Shown piece after piece: positions 25,027 to 33,001 of a stretch of DNA of 64,000 nucleotides. A program made the translations under genes and the position numbers. The stretch spans positions 62,001 through 126,000 of the forward strand of contig NZ_JAJKBG010000005.1 in NCBI RefSeq assembly GCF_022750635.1. The letters are read 5' to 3'. Source of the DNA: Brevundimonas pishanensis. GTDB taxonomy: Bacteria; Pseudomonadota; Alphaproteobacteria; Caulobacterales; Caulobacteraceae. The notes below the pieces were generated by a model. It had not been told where the DNA came from. It did no database searches and worked only from the letters and a program-made list of their open reading frames with translations. Each line of letters begins with the position of its first letter. Positions within the stretch are counted from its first letter, which is position 1.

Positions 25027-26892
25027 TTACCGGTGAAAGAATCCGTGAATACGCTCGGCCAAGGCCTGGTTGACGCCATCCACTTTGATGAGATCGGTAA
25101 CGGAGGCTCGCGAGACACCCTTGGCCGAACCAAAGGCATGCAGCAGCGCCTTCTTGCGACCCGGCCCCACGCCCTCGATCTCATCGAGCGGGTTCTTCTT
25201 GATGTCCATGCTGCGGCGCTTGGCGTGGGCCCCGTTGGCAAAGCGGTGGGCCTCGTCGCGCAAACGCTGGATGTAATAGAGGGCAGGGGATTTCAGCGGC
25301 AGCATGAAGGGCGGCTTGCCCCGCATGAAGAAATGCTCCTTGCCCGCGTCGCGTTCCGGCCCCTTGGCCACACCGACGGCGGTGATGTCGGACAGGCCAT
25401 ATTCGTCGAGCATAGCCAAAACCTCGGCCAGTTGGCCCGCGCCACCGTCGATCAGCAGCAGGTCGGGACGTTCGGTCTCTTCGCCGGCTTCCTCTTCCTT
25501 CACCAGACGGCCAAAGCGGCGGCGCATGACCTCGCGCATCATGCCGTAGTCATCGCCGGGGGTGAGGTCTTCGCCGCGGATGTTGAACTTGCGGTACTGG
25601 TTTTTGCGGAAGCCGTCCGGCCCCGCCACCACCATGCCGCCGACAGCATTGGTGCCCTGAATGTGGGCGTTGTCGTAGATTTCAATCCGCTCGGGGCGGC
25701 TTTCCAGACCGAAGGCCTCGCACACCTCGTCGAGGATTTTTGACTGGGCCGAGTTTTCGGCCAGCTTGCGACCCAGCGCCTCGCGGGCATTGGTCAGGGC
25801 ATGATCAATCAGGCTCTTTTTATTGCCTCGACGGGGCTGGCTAATCTCCACCTTATGCCCGGCCTTCATGGCGAAGGCTTCTTCCAGCAGTTCCAGCTCT
25901 AGCGGGCGGATATTGGACAGGATCACGCGCGGAACCGGCTTGTCCTCGTAGAACTGGGCAAGGAAGGCCGACAGGACGGTGCCCTCATCATCGCTGCGGT
26001 CCACGCGCGGGAAATAGGCGCGCCCGCCCCAGTTCTGGCTGGCGCGATAGAAGAAGACCTGCACACAGGCCTGTCCGCCATCCAGATGGACGGCAAAGAC
26101 GTCGGCCTCGGCCACGCCGTCGGCGTTGACCGAGGTTTCCATGGCGATGGTGGAAAGTGCGCGAATGCGGTCGCGCACGCGGGCGGCCTGCTCGAACTCC
26201 ATAGCATCGGAGGCGGCCTGCATCTCCTGCGACAGGCGGCTGATCACGGCCCGCGACTTGCCGCGCAGGAAGGCTTCGGCCTCGTCGACCAGAGAGCCAT
26301 AGTCCTCCAGGCTGATCTCGCCCGTGCATGGGGCCGAGCAACGCTTGATCTGATAGAGCATGCAGGGGCGGGTACGGCTCTCGTACACACTGTCCGTGCA
26401 GTTTCTCAGCAGGAAGGCTTTTTGCAGCGTGTTGAGCGTGTTGTTCACCGCCCAGGTCGAGGCGAACGGCCCGAAATAGTCGCCCGGAATCGTGTGGGCT
26501 CCGCGGTGTTTGCGCACTTGCGGCGCGCGGTGGTCGCGGCGGATCATCAACTCGGCAAACGATTTGTCATCGCGCAGCAGCACGTTGAAGCGCGGCTTCA
26601 GCTTTTTGATATAGCTGGCTTCCAGCAGCAGGGCCTCGGTCTCGGAAGCCGTGACCACCAACTGCATCGATCGGGTCAGGCTGACCATCAGACCAATACG
26701 CTGGGTGTGGAAGCGGCCCTGCGCATACTGGACGACGCGCTTCTTCAGCGACTTGGCCTTGCCGACATACAGGCACGATCCGTCCTCGCCATACATGCGA
26801 TAGACGCCCGGCTTATCGGGCGCACGGCTCGCCTCATCGGCGATCAGGGCGGCGGCCTGCAGGGGGATGGGGGTGTCGGTCGGCTCGGTCAT
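25027..26892 (-). CDS. uvrC: UvrABC system excinuclease subunit C
   Basis: Makes both incisions in nucleotide excision repair. Of about 621 residues, the N-terminal GIY-YIG domain is read in [20 protein letters not shown], a UVR motif in [17 protein letters not shown], the RNase H-like second nuclease in [20 protein letters not shown] and [10 protein letters not shown], and a helix-hairpin-helix pair at the C-terminus ([18 protein letters not shown]). The start at 26892 follows GGAAGGG closely; an upstream in-frame start at 26943 would overlap the DMT transporter further. uvrB lies about 8 kb away on the same strand. Confidence 0.95.
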   Translation of the reverse strand: MTEPTDTPIPLQAAALIADEASRAPDKPGVYRMYGEDGSCLYVGKAKSLKKRVVQYAQGRFHTQRIGLMVSLTRSMQLVVTASETEALLLEASYIKKLKPRFNVLLRDDKSFAELMIRRDHRAPQVRKHRGAHTIPGDYFGPFASTWAVNNTLNTLQKAFLLRNCTDSVYESRTRPCMLYQIKRCSAPCTGEISLEDYGSLVDEAEAFLRGKSRAVISRLSQEMQAASDAMEFEQAARVRDRIRALSTIAMETSVNADGVAEADVFAVHLDGGQACVQVFFYRASQNWGGRAYFPRVDRSDDEGTVLSAFLAQFYEDKPVPRVILSNIRPLELELLEEAFAMKAGHKVEISQPRRGNKKSLIDHALTNAREALGRKLAENSAQSKILDEVCEAFGLESRPERIEIYDNAHIQGTNAVGGMVVAGPDGFRKNQYRKFNIRGEDLTPGDDYGMMREVMRRRFGRLVKEEEAGEETERPDLLLIDGGAGQLAEVLAMLDEYGLSDITAVGVAKGPERDAGKEHFFMRGKPPFMLPLKSPALYYIQRLRDEAHRFANGAHAKRRSMDIKKNPLDEIEGVGPGRKKALLHAFGSAKGVSRASVTDLIKVDGVNQALAERIHGFFHR

Positions 26893-26908
26893 CCCTTCCG
26901 ATATAGGC

Positions 26909-27355
26909 TCAGCCGCGGCGTACCAAAAGCACACCGCCAACAATCAGCAAGATTCCGCCGATGCGGGCCAAACTGGTGGGCTGGGGTGTGGTGCCGAATG
27001 CGCCGTAATGATCCAGAACCACGCTGATGGCCATCTGGGCGGCGACGACGAGGGTCATTGTGGTGGCGACGCCGAGTCTGGGGACTGCCCAGGCAATGCT
27101 GGTGACAAACAGGCATCCATAAAGGCCACCCAGCCATCCCCACCACGGGATGGAGCGAACCTCCTGACCCTCGGGTTTCACCTGCAGCGCAGCAGCGAGT
27201 ATGCCCAGTGCCAGAGCGCCGATGACGAAAGAAACGAAGGCTCCGTTTACGACCGATCCCAGTCCGTTCGAGAGCCTCGCATTGCTGGGTCCCTGAATAG
27301 CGGTTAGGGCACCGGCAACAACCAGTAAGGCAATCGCAAAGAAGGGACCATTCAT
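26909..27355 (-). CDS. DUF606/YdcZ-type DMT family transporter
   Basis: A 148-residue inner-membrane protein with about five hydrophobic helices in the DUF606 pattern: [19 protein letters not shown] near the N-terminus and [20 protein letters not shown] later. It is a half-size member of the drug/metabolite transporter superfamily, expected to act as a dimer. The substrate is unknown. It lies between the Nudix gene and uvrC, all leftward. Confidence 0.85.
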   Translation of the reverse strand: MNGPFFAIALLVVAGALTAIQGPSNARLSNGLGSVVNGAFVSFVIGALALGILAAALQVKPEGQEVRSIPWWGWLGGLYGCLFVTSIAWAVPRLGVATTMTLVVAAQMAISVVLDHYGAFGTTPQPTSLARIGGILLIVGGVLLVRRG

Positions 27356-27364
27356 CGGGCGTCC

Positions 27365-27838
27365 TTACCAGTCGGGGGATACAGGAGCACGACCGGTGAA
27401 CTCGGCCAATCGCGCGCGGGTAGCCTTTGTCGTGTCGTCCGGCAGATCATCCGGTGAAAACCAGCCGATCTCGGCAATTTCGCCATGGCTGGTCCGCTCG
27501 CCAATTTCAAACCGGTCTATGTGAAAGACCGCCACATGGTCACCGGGGAAGAATCGCTCGTTAGAATGGAGCGACAAGAGACGTGGCTCGCCTTTGGCCG
27601 TCACACCGGCCTCTTCCCGCAATTCGCGCACGACCGCTGCGTGGGTTGTTTCGCCCTTGTCCACACCGCCGCCGGGCAGCCACCAACCGTGCAAATAGGT
27701 GTGTTTCACCAGCAGGATGCGCCCCTGATCATCGGTCGCTATCGCCCGCACGCCCAGCGTCATGCCACGGCTCAAGCGTGACCAGATGAAGAACAGGGGA
27801 CGGGTAAACGGCTCGATGCGGGTGCGCCAAGTGGTCAT
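27365..27838 (-). CDS. NUDIX hydrolase
   Basis: A 157-residue protein with a complete Nudix box, [17 protein letters not shown] plus REEAGV, matching GX5EX7REUXEEXGU. The N-terminal segment (residues 1-30) precedes [20 protein letters not shown]. It hydrolyses a nucleoside diphosphate linked to an unknown group. It lies 9 nt upstream of the DMT transporter gene, so an operon is likely. Confidence 0.92.
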   Translation of the reverse strand: MTTWRTRIEPFTRPLFFIWSRLSRGMTLGVRAIATDDQGRILLVKHTYLHGWWLPGGGVDKGETTHAAVVRELREEAGVTAKGEPRLLSLHSNERFFPGDHVAVFHIDRFEIGERTSHGEIAEIGWFSPDDLPDDTTKATRARLAEFTGRAPVSPDW

Positions 27839-27919
27839 ACAATGACGATAGGCACGTCAGGGGTGGCTTGAACAGTGGTCTATGTGCCTCTATTCGGGGA
27901 AGAAACAGGGAGAACTCCA

Positions 27920-28000
27920 ATGGTCGCCATCGCCACCATCTTTGCCTTCATCGCCGTCATCGCCGCTGTGAACTACTACGAGTTCGGCAGCATTGACTGA
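27920..28000 (+). CDS. 26-aa hydrophobic membrane peptide
   Basis: ATG with AGGGAGAA 5-7 nt upstream encodes a peptide starting MVAIATIFAFIAVIAAVNYY and ending EFGSID: one transmembrane helix and an acidic tail. Its TGA overlaps the TTG start region of the FolB-like gene by 8 nt, suggesting translational coupling. The RBS quality, composition and coupling support a real gene, but there is no known family I can name. Confidence 0.55.
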   Translation: MVAIATIFAFIAVIAAVNYYEFGSID

Positions 28001-28397
28001 TATCGGCTCGGGGGCAGGCGTCGCTGACTGGCGCACTGCCCCGGATCAGGTGCGGGTATTCCTCAAGGATGTGGTTGTTGACCTGAGTGTCGGCCTGCAT
28101 CCGTGGGAGCGTCATCCGGAGCGCCCGACGCGCCTTGTGATCAATGTAGAGATGTTTGCCGACTGGCCTTTGCCGGACGGTGGCTTCATCAACTATGACC
28201 ACGTGCGCACCCGCATCCTCGGCTGGGCCGGACGGCCCCATGTCGAGCTTCTGGAAACTCTGGCCGAGGAAGTGATCTCGGCCTGTTTCGAACTGCCGCA
28301 GGTTCAGGCCTGTCGCGTTCAAGTCGCCAAGCCGCAGGTCTTTAACGAGGCTTCGGGCGCGGGCGTCGAACTCTTCTGCCGCAGGCCGCAAGTATGA
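27993..28397 (+). CDS. FolB/FolX-like dihydroneopterin aldolase family protein
   Basis: About 134 residues from a TTG at 27993. The dihydroneopterin aldolase/epimerase core is visible: VFLKDVVVDLSVGLHPWE, VINVEMFADW, INYDHVRTRI and VELLETLAEEV, ending with VAKPQVF where FolB has its active-site Lys region. A second, more canonical FolB is encoded 1.4 kb downstream. With a FolM-like reductase next door, this copy may be the FolX-type epimerase of tetrahydromonapterin synthesis; that is inference. A later GTG start is possible. It overlaps the reductase gene by 4 nt. Confidence 0.75.
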   Translation: MTDIGSGAGVADWRTAPDQVRVFLKDVVVDLSVGLHPWERHPERPTRLVINVEMFADWPLPDGGFINYDHVRTRILGWAGRPHVELLETLAEEVISACFELPQVQACRVQVAKPQVFNEASGAGVELFCRRPQV

Positions 28398-29164
28398 CTG
28401 GCAAGGTCGTCCTGATCACCGGGGCGGCCCGCCGCGTGGGCGCTGCGCTGGCGCGCGGTCTGGCGGCCGAGGGCTGGACGGCTGCGATCCACCATCGCAG
28501 CGGTGCTGATGAAGCCCGCGCGGTCGTAGATGACATCGCGGCTGCGGGGGGACGCGCTGACAGCTTCTTTGCCGATCTCTCGGACGAGAGGAGCCGCGGC
28601 GGCCTCATCATGGCGGTGGTGGAGCGGTTCGGGCGCATCGATGCCCTGATCAACAATGCATCCATGTTTGCCTATGACACACTGGATGACTTGGAGCCGT
28701 CCTTGTGGGACGCGCATCTGGCGGCCAACCTGACAGCCCCCGTGTTCCTGATCCGCGATTTTGCGCGCGCTGTCGCCAAACAGGGGGGCGAGGGGGCGGT
28801 GGTCAATGTGCTGGACCACAAGCTTGTCGCGGCCAATCCCGACTTCCTGTCCTATACGGCGGGTAAGGCCGGTCTGGGCGCGCTGACAGCCTCGCTGGCG
28901 CTGGGGCTGGCACCGGCCATCCGATTGAATGCGGTGTCGCCCGGACTGATCCTGCGCAGTGGCGACCAGTCCGACGAGGAGTATCAGAAGGCGTGGTCCG
29001 ATACTCCACTCGGGCGCGGCACCAGTCTTGAGGACATGCTGTCGACGGTTCGCTTCCTTCTGGGGACACGCGGCATCACCGGCCAGGTCATTACCGTGGA
29101 CGGCGGCGAGTATCTGAAGCCTCGCGGTCGCGACGTGGCCTTTGACCCCAAGCTGAAGGCCTGA
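28394..29164 (+). CDS. SDR family oxidoreductase (FolM/pteridine-reductase-like)
   Basis: A 256-residue short-chain dehydrogenase. The NADPH motif VLITGAARRVGAALARGLA has the TGxxxRxG form typical of pteridine reductases, and NNASMF, YTAGKAGLGALTAS and NAVSPGLIL follow. The YxxxK catalytic pair is YTAGK. It lies between FolB-like and PTPS-like genes, so dihydromonapterin/dihydrofolate reductase activity (FolM) is the best guess. It overlaps the upstream gene by 4 nt. Confidence 0.82.
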   Translation: MTGKVVLITGAARRVGAALARGLAAEGWTAAIHHRSGADEARAVVDDIAAAGGRADSFFADLSDERSRGGLIMAVVERFGRIDALINNASMFAYDTLDDLEPSLWDAHLAANLTAPVFLIRDFARAVAKQGGEGAVVNVLDHKLVAANPDFLSYTAGKAGLGALTASLALGLAPAIRLNAVSPGLILRSGDQSDEEYQKAWSDTPLGRGTSLEDMLSTVRFLLGTRGITGQVITVDGGEYLKPRGRDVAFDPKLKA

Positions 29165-29260
29165 AAGTCGGGCTTTACTTACGTTTTCGCACAGTGTTGA
29201 TGCGCAACCCCGCGCAAGCGCCTATATGGCGGCTGTTGTATCTCCTGATTGAAGTCTTCC
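29165..29260 (+). other. Short gap in the pterin cluster
   Basis: 96 bp between the SDR and PTPS-like genes. No terminator hairpin is obvious, so cotranscription is possible. Confidence 0.4.
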
Positions 29261-29797
29261 ATGCCTGCTGTCCGTTTCACCCGCCGCTTTTCGATGGCGC
29301 ACCGGCTGATCGCCGATGCGGCGTCCAAGTGCGCCGTGCCGCACGGGCATAACGAGTTCGTCTCGGTGGTTTTAGAGCCGCTCAAGGAAATCGATTTCGG
29401 CGGTTCCAACTATGGGGCCAGCTTTGAGCGTTTGAAGACGCGCTGGCACGGCTTTGTGGACCGCAGTCTGGACCACGCCTTTCAGCTCAACAGCACCGAT
29501 CCTCTACTGACCTATTTCAAGGAACACGAGCCGCAGCGCCTGAAACAGGTGCTGGTGGTGGATGGTGATCCGACGACCGAGGCTCTGGTCATTGCCCTTT
29601 GGCGCAAGCTGGAAGCGATCATTGCGGCCGAAGCGCTGCCGTTCCGTCTGTCGGAACTGGCGATTGAAGAGACCCCGACCAATACGGTGCTGGCGCGCGG
29701 TCTGACCGATGCCGAGCGCGCGTGGCCGCTGGCTGGCTGGTGCGACCGGGCGGACTACAGCATCAACGACATTCTGCCGCCGGAGACGTGGGCATGA
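29261..29797 (+). CDS. 6-pyruvoyl-tetrahydropterin synthase / QueD family protein
   Basis: A 178-residue T-fold enzyme. The first zinc His lies in RRFSMAHRLI, the catalytic Cys and two more zinc His in KCAVPHGHNEF (CxxxHGH), then SLDHAFQLN and DPTTEALVIAL. QueD members make 6-carboxytetrahydropterin for queuosine; the neighbours here are folate/pterin genes, so a pterin side-chain-cleaving role is also possible. The frame continues 4 codons upstream to a TTG, but ATG 29261 is preferred. The stop overlaps folB by 4 nt (ATGA). Confidence 0.88.
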   Translation: MPAVRFTRRFSMAHRLIADAASKCAVPHGHNEFVSVVLEPLKEIDFGGSNYGASFERLKTRWHGFVDRSLDHAFQLNSTDPLLTYFKEHEPQRLKQVLVVDGDPTTEALVIALWRKLEAIIAAEALPFRLSELAIEETPTNTVLARGLTDAERAWPLAGWCDRADYSINDILPPETWA

Positions 29798-30183
29798 CGG
29801 TTACGCCTCTGCCGGTAGCGGCGACACATCCGCGCCGCTTGGGCATGACTGTCCATGTGCGCGGCCTAGAGGTTCAAGCCGGTATTGGCGTTTATGATCA
29901 CGAGAAGGGGCGGTTGCAGACGCTTGTGATCGACGTTGAGCTGGATTTGGGGCCTGCACCGGTGCGCGAACTGGCCGATACGCTGGATTATGACGGGGTT
30001 GCCCGTATCGTCCGAACCTTGGCCGGTGGCGAGCACATCGAACTGGTGGAAACCTTTGCGGAGCGGGTCGCGCTGGAGTGTCTTGAGGACACGCGCGTGC
30101 AGGCTGTGCGTGTGAAGGTCGATAAGCCCGATGCGATTGCGGGTACGGCGATTGCCGGCTGCGAGGTTTCGTACGCACGGTGA
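29794..30183 (+). CDS. folB: Dihydroneopterin aldolase
   Basis: A 129-residue T-fold enzyme that cleaves 7,8-dihydroneopterin to hydroxymethyl-dihydropterin in folate synthesis. The family N-terminus is clear in VHVRGLEVQAGIGVYDHEKG, followed by LVIDVELDLG, LDYDGVARIV, HIELVETFAERVA (Glu of the active site) and VRVKVDKPDAI (active-site Lys region). It is coupled to the PTPS-like gene and ends the pterin cluster. Confidence 0.9.
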   Translation: MTVTPLPVAATHPRRLGMTVHVRGLEVQAGIGVYDHEKGRLQTLVIDVELDLGPAPVRELADTLDYDGVARIVRTLAGGEHIELVETFAERVALECLEDTRVQAVRVKVDKPDAIAGTAIAGCEVSYAR

Positions 30184-30240
30184 TTGCCTGCGGGCACTGT
30201 GACGGGCATGCTTGCGGGAAGCGGGCCAAGGAGTTTGTGC

Positions 30241-30612
30241 ATGTCGATCCGACGCGAGATTAACGAGTTCAGCCGTCGTGGTCCCATCGTGGACCGGATT
30301 GGTCTGTCGGCGACGTATGCGCTGATCCTGCTGGCGGTGCCGACCTTTGGTATCGGGGCCGTGGTGGGTCTGGCGAGCGTTCTTTGGGGCGAGGCTCCGC
30401 AGGACGATTTGGCGAGGAGCCACCGCGAGTATCAAAAGCGAACCTTGCTGGTGGCCCTGGCGGCTATCGCAGGTGGGGCGCTGTTGATCATCGTCAATGT
30501 CGGCGTGTTTGTGCTGTTTGCCGGCCTGATTTGGACGCTGGTTCGCGGGATGCGGGGGCTAAGGGCGCTGCAGCATGGTCGCATGATCGAGAATCCCCGC
30601 GGCTGGTTGTGA
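30241..30612 (+). CDS. Small membrane protein (DUF4870-like)
   Basis: A 123-residue protein with three hydrophobic helices (ATYALILLAVPTFGIGAVVG; LLVALAAIAGGALLIIVNVG; VFVLFAGLIWTLVRGMRGL). A polar link with HREYQKRTL between helices 1 and 2 recalls the DUF4870/Tic20-like pattern. The ATG at 30241 is preferred to one in the upstream non-coding stretch. Function unknown. Confidence 0.7.
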   Translation: MSIRREINEFSRRGPIVDRIGLSATYALILLAVPTFGIGAVVGLASVLWGEAPQDDLARSHREYQKRTLLVALAAIAGGALLIIVNVGVFVLFAGLIWTLVRGMRGLRALQHGRMIENPRGWL

Positions 30613-30679
30613 ATAGTCGGGAACGCCGGATGGTTTCGGGAGCTTAACTACTTCTCAGGGAAGTGGAATCGAGAGGCCG

Positions 30680-30967
30680 ATGGATCTGCGCGACGTTGCC
30701 GAAAACCAGAGATACGAGCAGGGCTTTTATGACCCCGAGGGTCAACTGCGCGTCGTGTTTGCCGACTATGCTGTGAAGGGCAAGACGCGGGTCTTGCTGC
30801 ACGTAGAGGCCGATCCGGCGCTGCGGGGCACGGGGGCGGCGGGGCAGTTCATGCAGGCGCTGGCCGAGCTGGCTCGAAACGAGGGGCTGAAGCTGTCGCC
30901 CCATTGCGGATATGCGCGGGCGTGGCTGTCACGTCATCCGCAGTATCGGGATGTTGTCGAATATTGA
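30680..30967 (+). CDS. GNAT-like N-acetyltransferase (YjdJ/COG2388 type)
   Basis: A 95-residue minimal GNAT: FYDPEGQLRVVFADYAVKG, then LHVEADPALRGTGAAGQFMQ as the acetyl-CoA loop, and SPHCGYARAWLSRHPQY with the conserved Cys of this subfamily. Substrate unknown. Confidence 0.88.
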   Translation: MDLRDVAENQRYEQGFYDPEGQLRVVFADYAVKGKTRVLLHVEADPALRGTGAAGQFMQALAELARNEGLKLSPHCGYARAWLSRHPQYRDVVEY

Positions 30968-30982
30968 GCGGCTAGCCGCTCC

Positions 30983-31306
30983 TCAGGTGGAGGAGCGGTG
31001 CACGATGTGTTTGATGGTCTCGGCCTTGGCGGGCAGGTCATCGACCAGACGACTGGCGATTTCGCGCGCGCCGACGGGGTAGGCGTCGCCGCCCTCTGCG
31101 ATTTCGCGGGCCATTTCGGCAGCCTTGAGCAGCGCGATTTCGAGTGCTTCAACCTGTTCGAGCGCCAGTGCGCGGGCTTCGGCCTGCAGGCGTTTGACGC
31201 GCTCTGCGGTGGATTCCGGCTTGCGCATGAGGTCATACACCTCGGACTCGGGCGAGGAGACGAGGCGCAGCTTGGCCCGGTCGGTCTCTTTGCTCGGCTC
31301 TGACAT
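30983..31306 (-). CDS. Conserved hypothetical, helical
   Basis: A 107-residue mostly helical protein (MSEPSKETDRAKLRLV start; EARALALEQVEALEIALLKA coiled-coil-like middle; GAREIASRLVDDLPAKAE C-terminal part). No family is recognised with confidence; similar small proteins occur in alphaproteobacteria. It is convergent with the GNAT gene. The ATG at 31306 is preferred over one 11 codons upstream. Confidence 0.7.
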   Translation of the reverse strand: MSEPSKETDRAKLRLVSSPESEVYDLMRKPESTAERVKRLQAEARALALEQVEALEIALLKAAEMAREIAEGGDAYPVGAREIASRLVDDLPAKAETIKHIVHRSST

Positions 31307-31461
31307 AACAGGTTCCCTTCCAACTCCGGTCGCACGCACTGTGGGGGAGCTAAGGCGTTAACTGCTGTTAAGAGGCGTAGTTCCTCACGGTTACGCTTTG
31401 ATACTGCTCTGCCGCAAATTTGGCGAGACGGTGTTGTATTCTGGCCTCTGTCAGGTACCGG

Positions 31462-31638
31462 TCAGACGTTTTGCCCGTCTTTGGGGCCGTAGCCTTTGAG
31501 GTCAGCGATCTCGAAGAGGCGCTCGACGCGGCGCATGAGCTCGCGGCGCAGGCGGCGTTCTTCTCGCGGGCTGATGTAGTCGGGCGAGGCGGGGTCTGCG
31601 TGGGGCGGTGTGATGCGCTTGGGTTTAGGCCGCGTCAT
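31462..31638 (-). CDS. 58-aa basic hypothetical protein
   Basis: ATG at 31638 to TGA at 31462. The N-terminus is Pro/Lys/Arg rich (MTRPKPKRITPPHADPASP), followed by a helical SPREERRLRRELMRRVERLF and a tail LKGYGPKDGQNV. The amino-acid composition and codon choice look genuine. No family is recognised. It lies upstream of the helical hypothetical on the same strand. Confidence 0.55.
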   Translation of the reverse strand: MTRPKPKRITPPHADPASPDYISPREERRLRRELMRRVERLFEIADLKGYGPKDGQNV

Positions 31639-31790
31639 GAAGCTCGCTTTCGGAAATTGGGTTTAGCCACATCGCCGTGGGCGTGTGGTTGGAGGGCAGG
31701 CGGGGCGCGCGGGCTTTGCCCGGCGTAGGTTTGGTTTCCGTTTCGGCAAAGGCACGCGCCCCGCGCAGACGGTTATTCACCAGCCTCTGG

Positions 31791-31828
31791 CCGCGTCGGG
31801 TCGAAAAGGCGGAGCCTTTTGACCGCGG
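31791..31828. repeat. 38-bp palindromic repeat, copy 1
   Basis: Identical to 32021-32058. It begins CCGCGTCGGG, ends GACCGCGG, and its centre is a perfect hairpin AAAAGGC-GGA-GCCTTTT, so it is REP-like. Confidence 0.85.
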
Positions 31829-32020
31829 CCAAACCAAACTGAGGCAGGCACCGCTGTTGGCGGTTACTCCCAGTGCCGGTGGCGGGCAGCGGACACCTGC
31901 GGCGTCCTGCTGGTACGGTCCGAGTTTCCACCTCGACCCTTGCCGGAGTTCTATTCCCCAACCTTGATGCCATCCCCCACCGTTGAAGGTGAGTGATTTG
32001 CCGCCGTCAGGCGGCTCAGC

Positions 32021-32058
32021 CCGCGTCGGGTCGAAAAGGCGGAGCCTTTTGACCGCGG
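32021..32058. repeat. 38-bp palindromic repeat, copy 2
   Basis: Exact direct repeat of 31791-31828, 230 bp apart in the same orientation. The internal hairpin AAAAGGC-GGA-GCCTTTT is conserved. Confidence 0.85.
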
Positions 32059-32431
32059 GCCACTAAGAATGTTGTCGGGATACACACGCGATAGCGCGGC
32101 TACATCCAACACACCCCATTGGCCGTTTGGTCGAAGGCCCTTTGTTCTCTCGCCGTGCGGATCAAGACTAAGGCTTTATCGCAAACTCCATCGGCTCCGT
32201 TCCTTCCGGCGGGGGTTGGTCCCCTTGTGGGGCCAAGCCTCGGCCGGAGGGGCGGACCCCGCTCCATCCACTCCCGTCACCGCAGGTCCGCAGGCCTTAC
32301 GAGCCCTCCATGCGACGGAACGCAGGAAGGATGGCACGGGTGGAAGGTAGGGCGAGTTCAATGATGTGGAATGGCGGGTAAGGCCCACGCGGTCGCGATT
32401 TCAGTGCGAGCCTTTTTATTGTAGAAATATT

Positions 32432-33001
32432 TTAGGTAGCTAGCCATCCACAGTCGGGGAACGATTTCTCAATGTTAGATATCCTTGCTGATGGAGAGTT
32501 GCTGCAGATTTTGGACCATCTAACTTTTGAAAACAAAGTAACTCCATCTGTAGTTTTGTCGTAATCAGCTTTGGGCATGTATTCTTTTAGAGATTTGCAG
32601 CCATTTCGACCTTCAAATTTAGCTTTTTTAGACATCTTCTGACCAAAATATTTCTCAGTTATCTCTGTGTCAGAAAAAAGCCAAGATTCAATATCGAAAT
32701 CTGGGATGGCAACGTTAACAGTTAAATTTGGAAACTCTTTAATTAATTTAGCCTCAAGTTCATGTTTCAATTCTTTCGAAGTTTCGGTACGGGACTCTCT
32801 ATCAAACATCACGAATACATGAGTGTACTCGTTTAGCTGGATGGCAGCCTTTAGCTTTTTGAAGATATGATCAACAGTACTGGTGTGGCCATAAATACCG
32901 ATTTTCCTTGCCTTGATTCCAAATGCCTTTTTGAGTCCGAGGACTTCAGTTTCGCCCTCAACAAAGAAGGCATACTTCTTTTTCGATTCACAGTTGGTCA
33001 T
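32432..33001 (-). CDS. Small TOPRIM-like (DUF4276-like) protein of a two-gene ATPase module
   Basis: A 189-residue protein, AT-rich and Lys-rich, unlike its surroundings. The start KKYAFFVEGETEVLGLKKAF gives the TOPRIM Glu (VEGETE, residues 14-19), VFVMFDRES (Asp67, Glu69) fits the metal-binding DxD/DxE, and IPDFDIESWLFSD resembles the DIExWLLAD motif of DUF4276-type proteins. A C-terminal NSPSARISNIE also fits that group. It starts inside the last 14 nt of the ATPase gene, so the two are coupled. Inference: nuclease or effector arm of an OLD-like defence pair. Assignment to a named system (PARIS AriB, RloB, others) is not secure. Confidence 0.65.
   Translation of the reverse strand: MTNCESKKKYAFFVEGETEVLGLKKAFGIKARKIGIYGHTSTVDHIFKKLKAAIQLNEYTHVFVMFDRESRTETSKELKHELEAKLIKEFPNLTVNVAIPDFDIESWLFSDTEITEKYFGQKMSKKAKFEGRNGCKSLKEYMPKADYDKTTDGVTLFSKVRWSKICSNSPSARISNIEKSFPDCGWLAT

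Larger units (their letters stand above)
31639..32431. other. Non-coding region with hairpins and a repeated palindrome
   Basis: About 790 bp with no convincing gene; the open frames here are low-quality and mutually overlapping. It holds two copies of a 38-bp repeat, an inverted pair GTTTGGTTT (near 31729) / AAACCAAAC (near 31831), GGGGCGCG/CGCGCCCC arms near 31700-31765, and a hairpin GGTCCCC-TTGT-GGGGCC near 32218. It borders the AT-rich island. It may be structured RNA or the debris of an old element. Confidence 0.5.

Noticed and set aside
32069-32364. tRNA-like or protein-like stretch in the non-coding region
   Set aside because: The predicted peptide resembles those read from tRNA genes, but no acceptor stem, T-loop (GGTTCRANNCC) or anticodon arm could be built.
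32432-33001. Naming the TOPRIM-like protein as PARIS AriB or RloB
   Set aside because: Length (189 aa) and the DIESWL motif agree better with DUF4276-like proteins; certainty is too low for a named system without searches.
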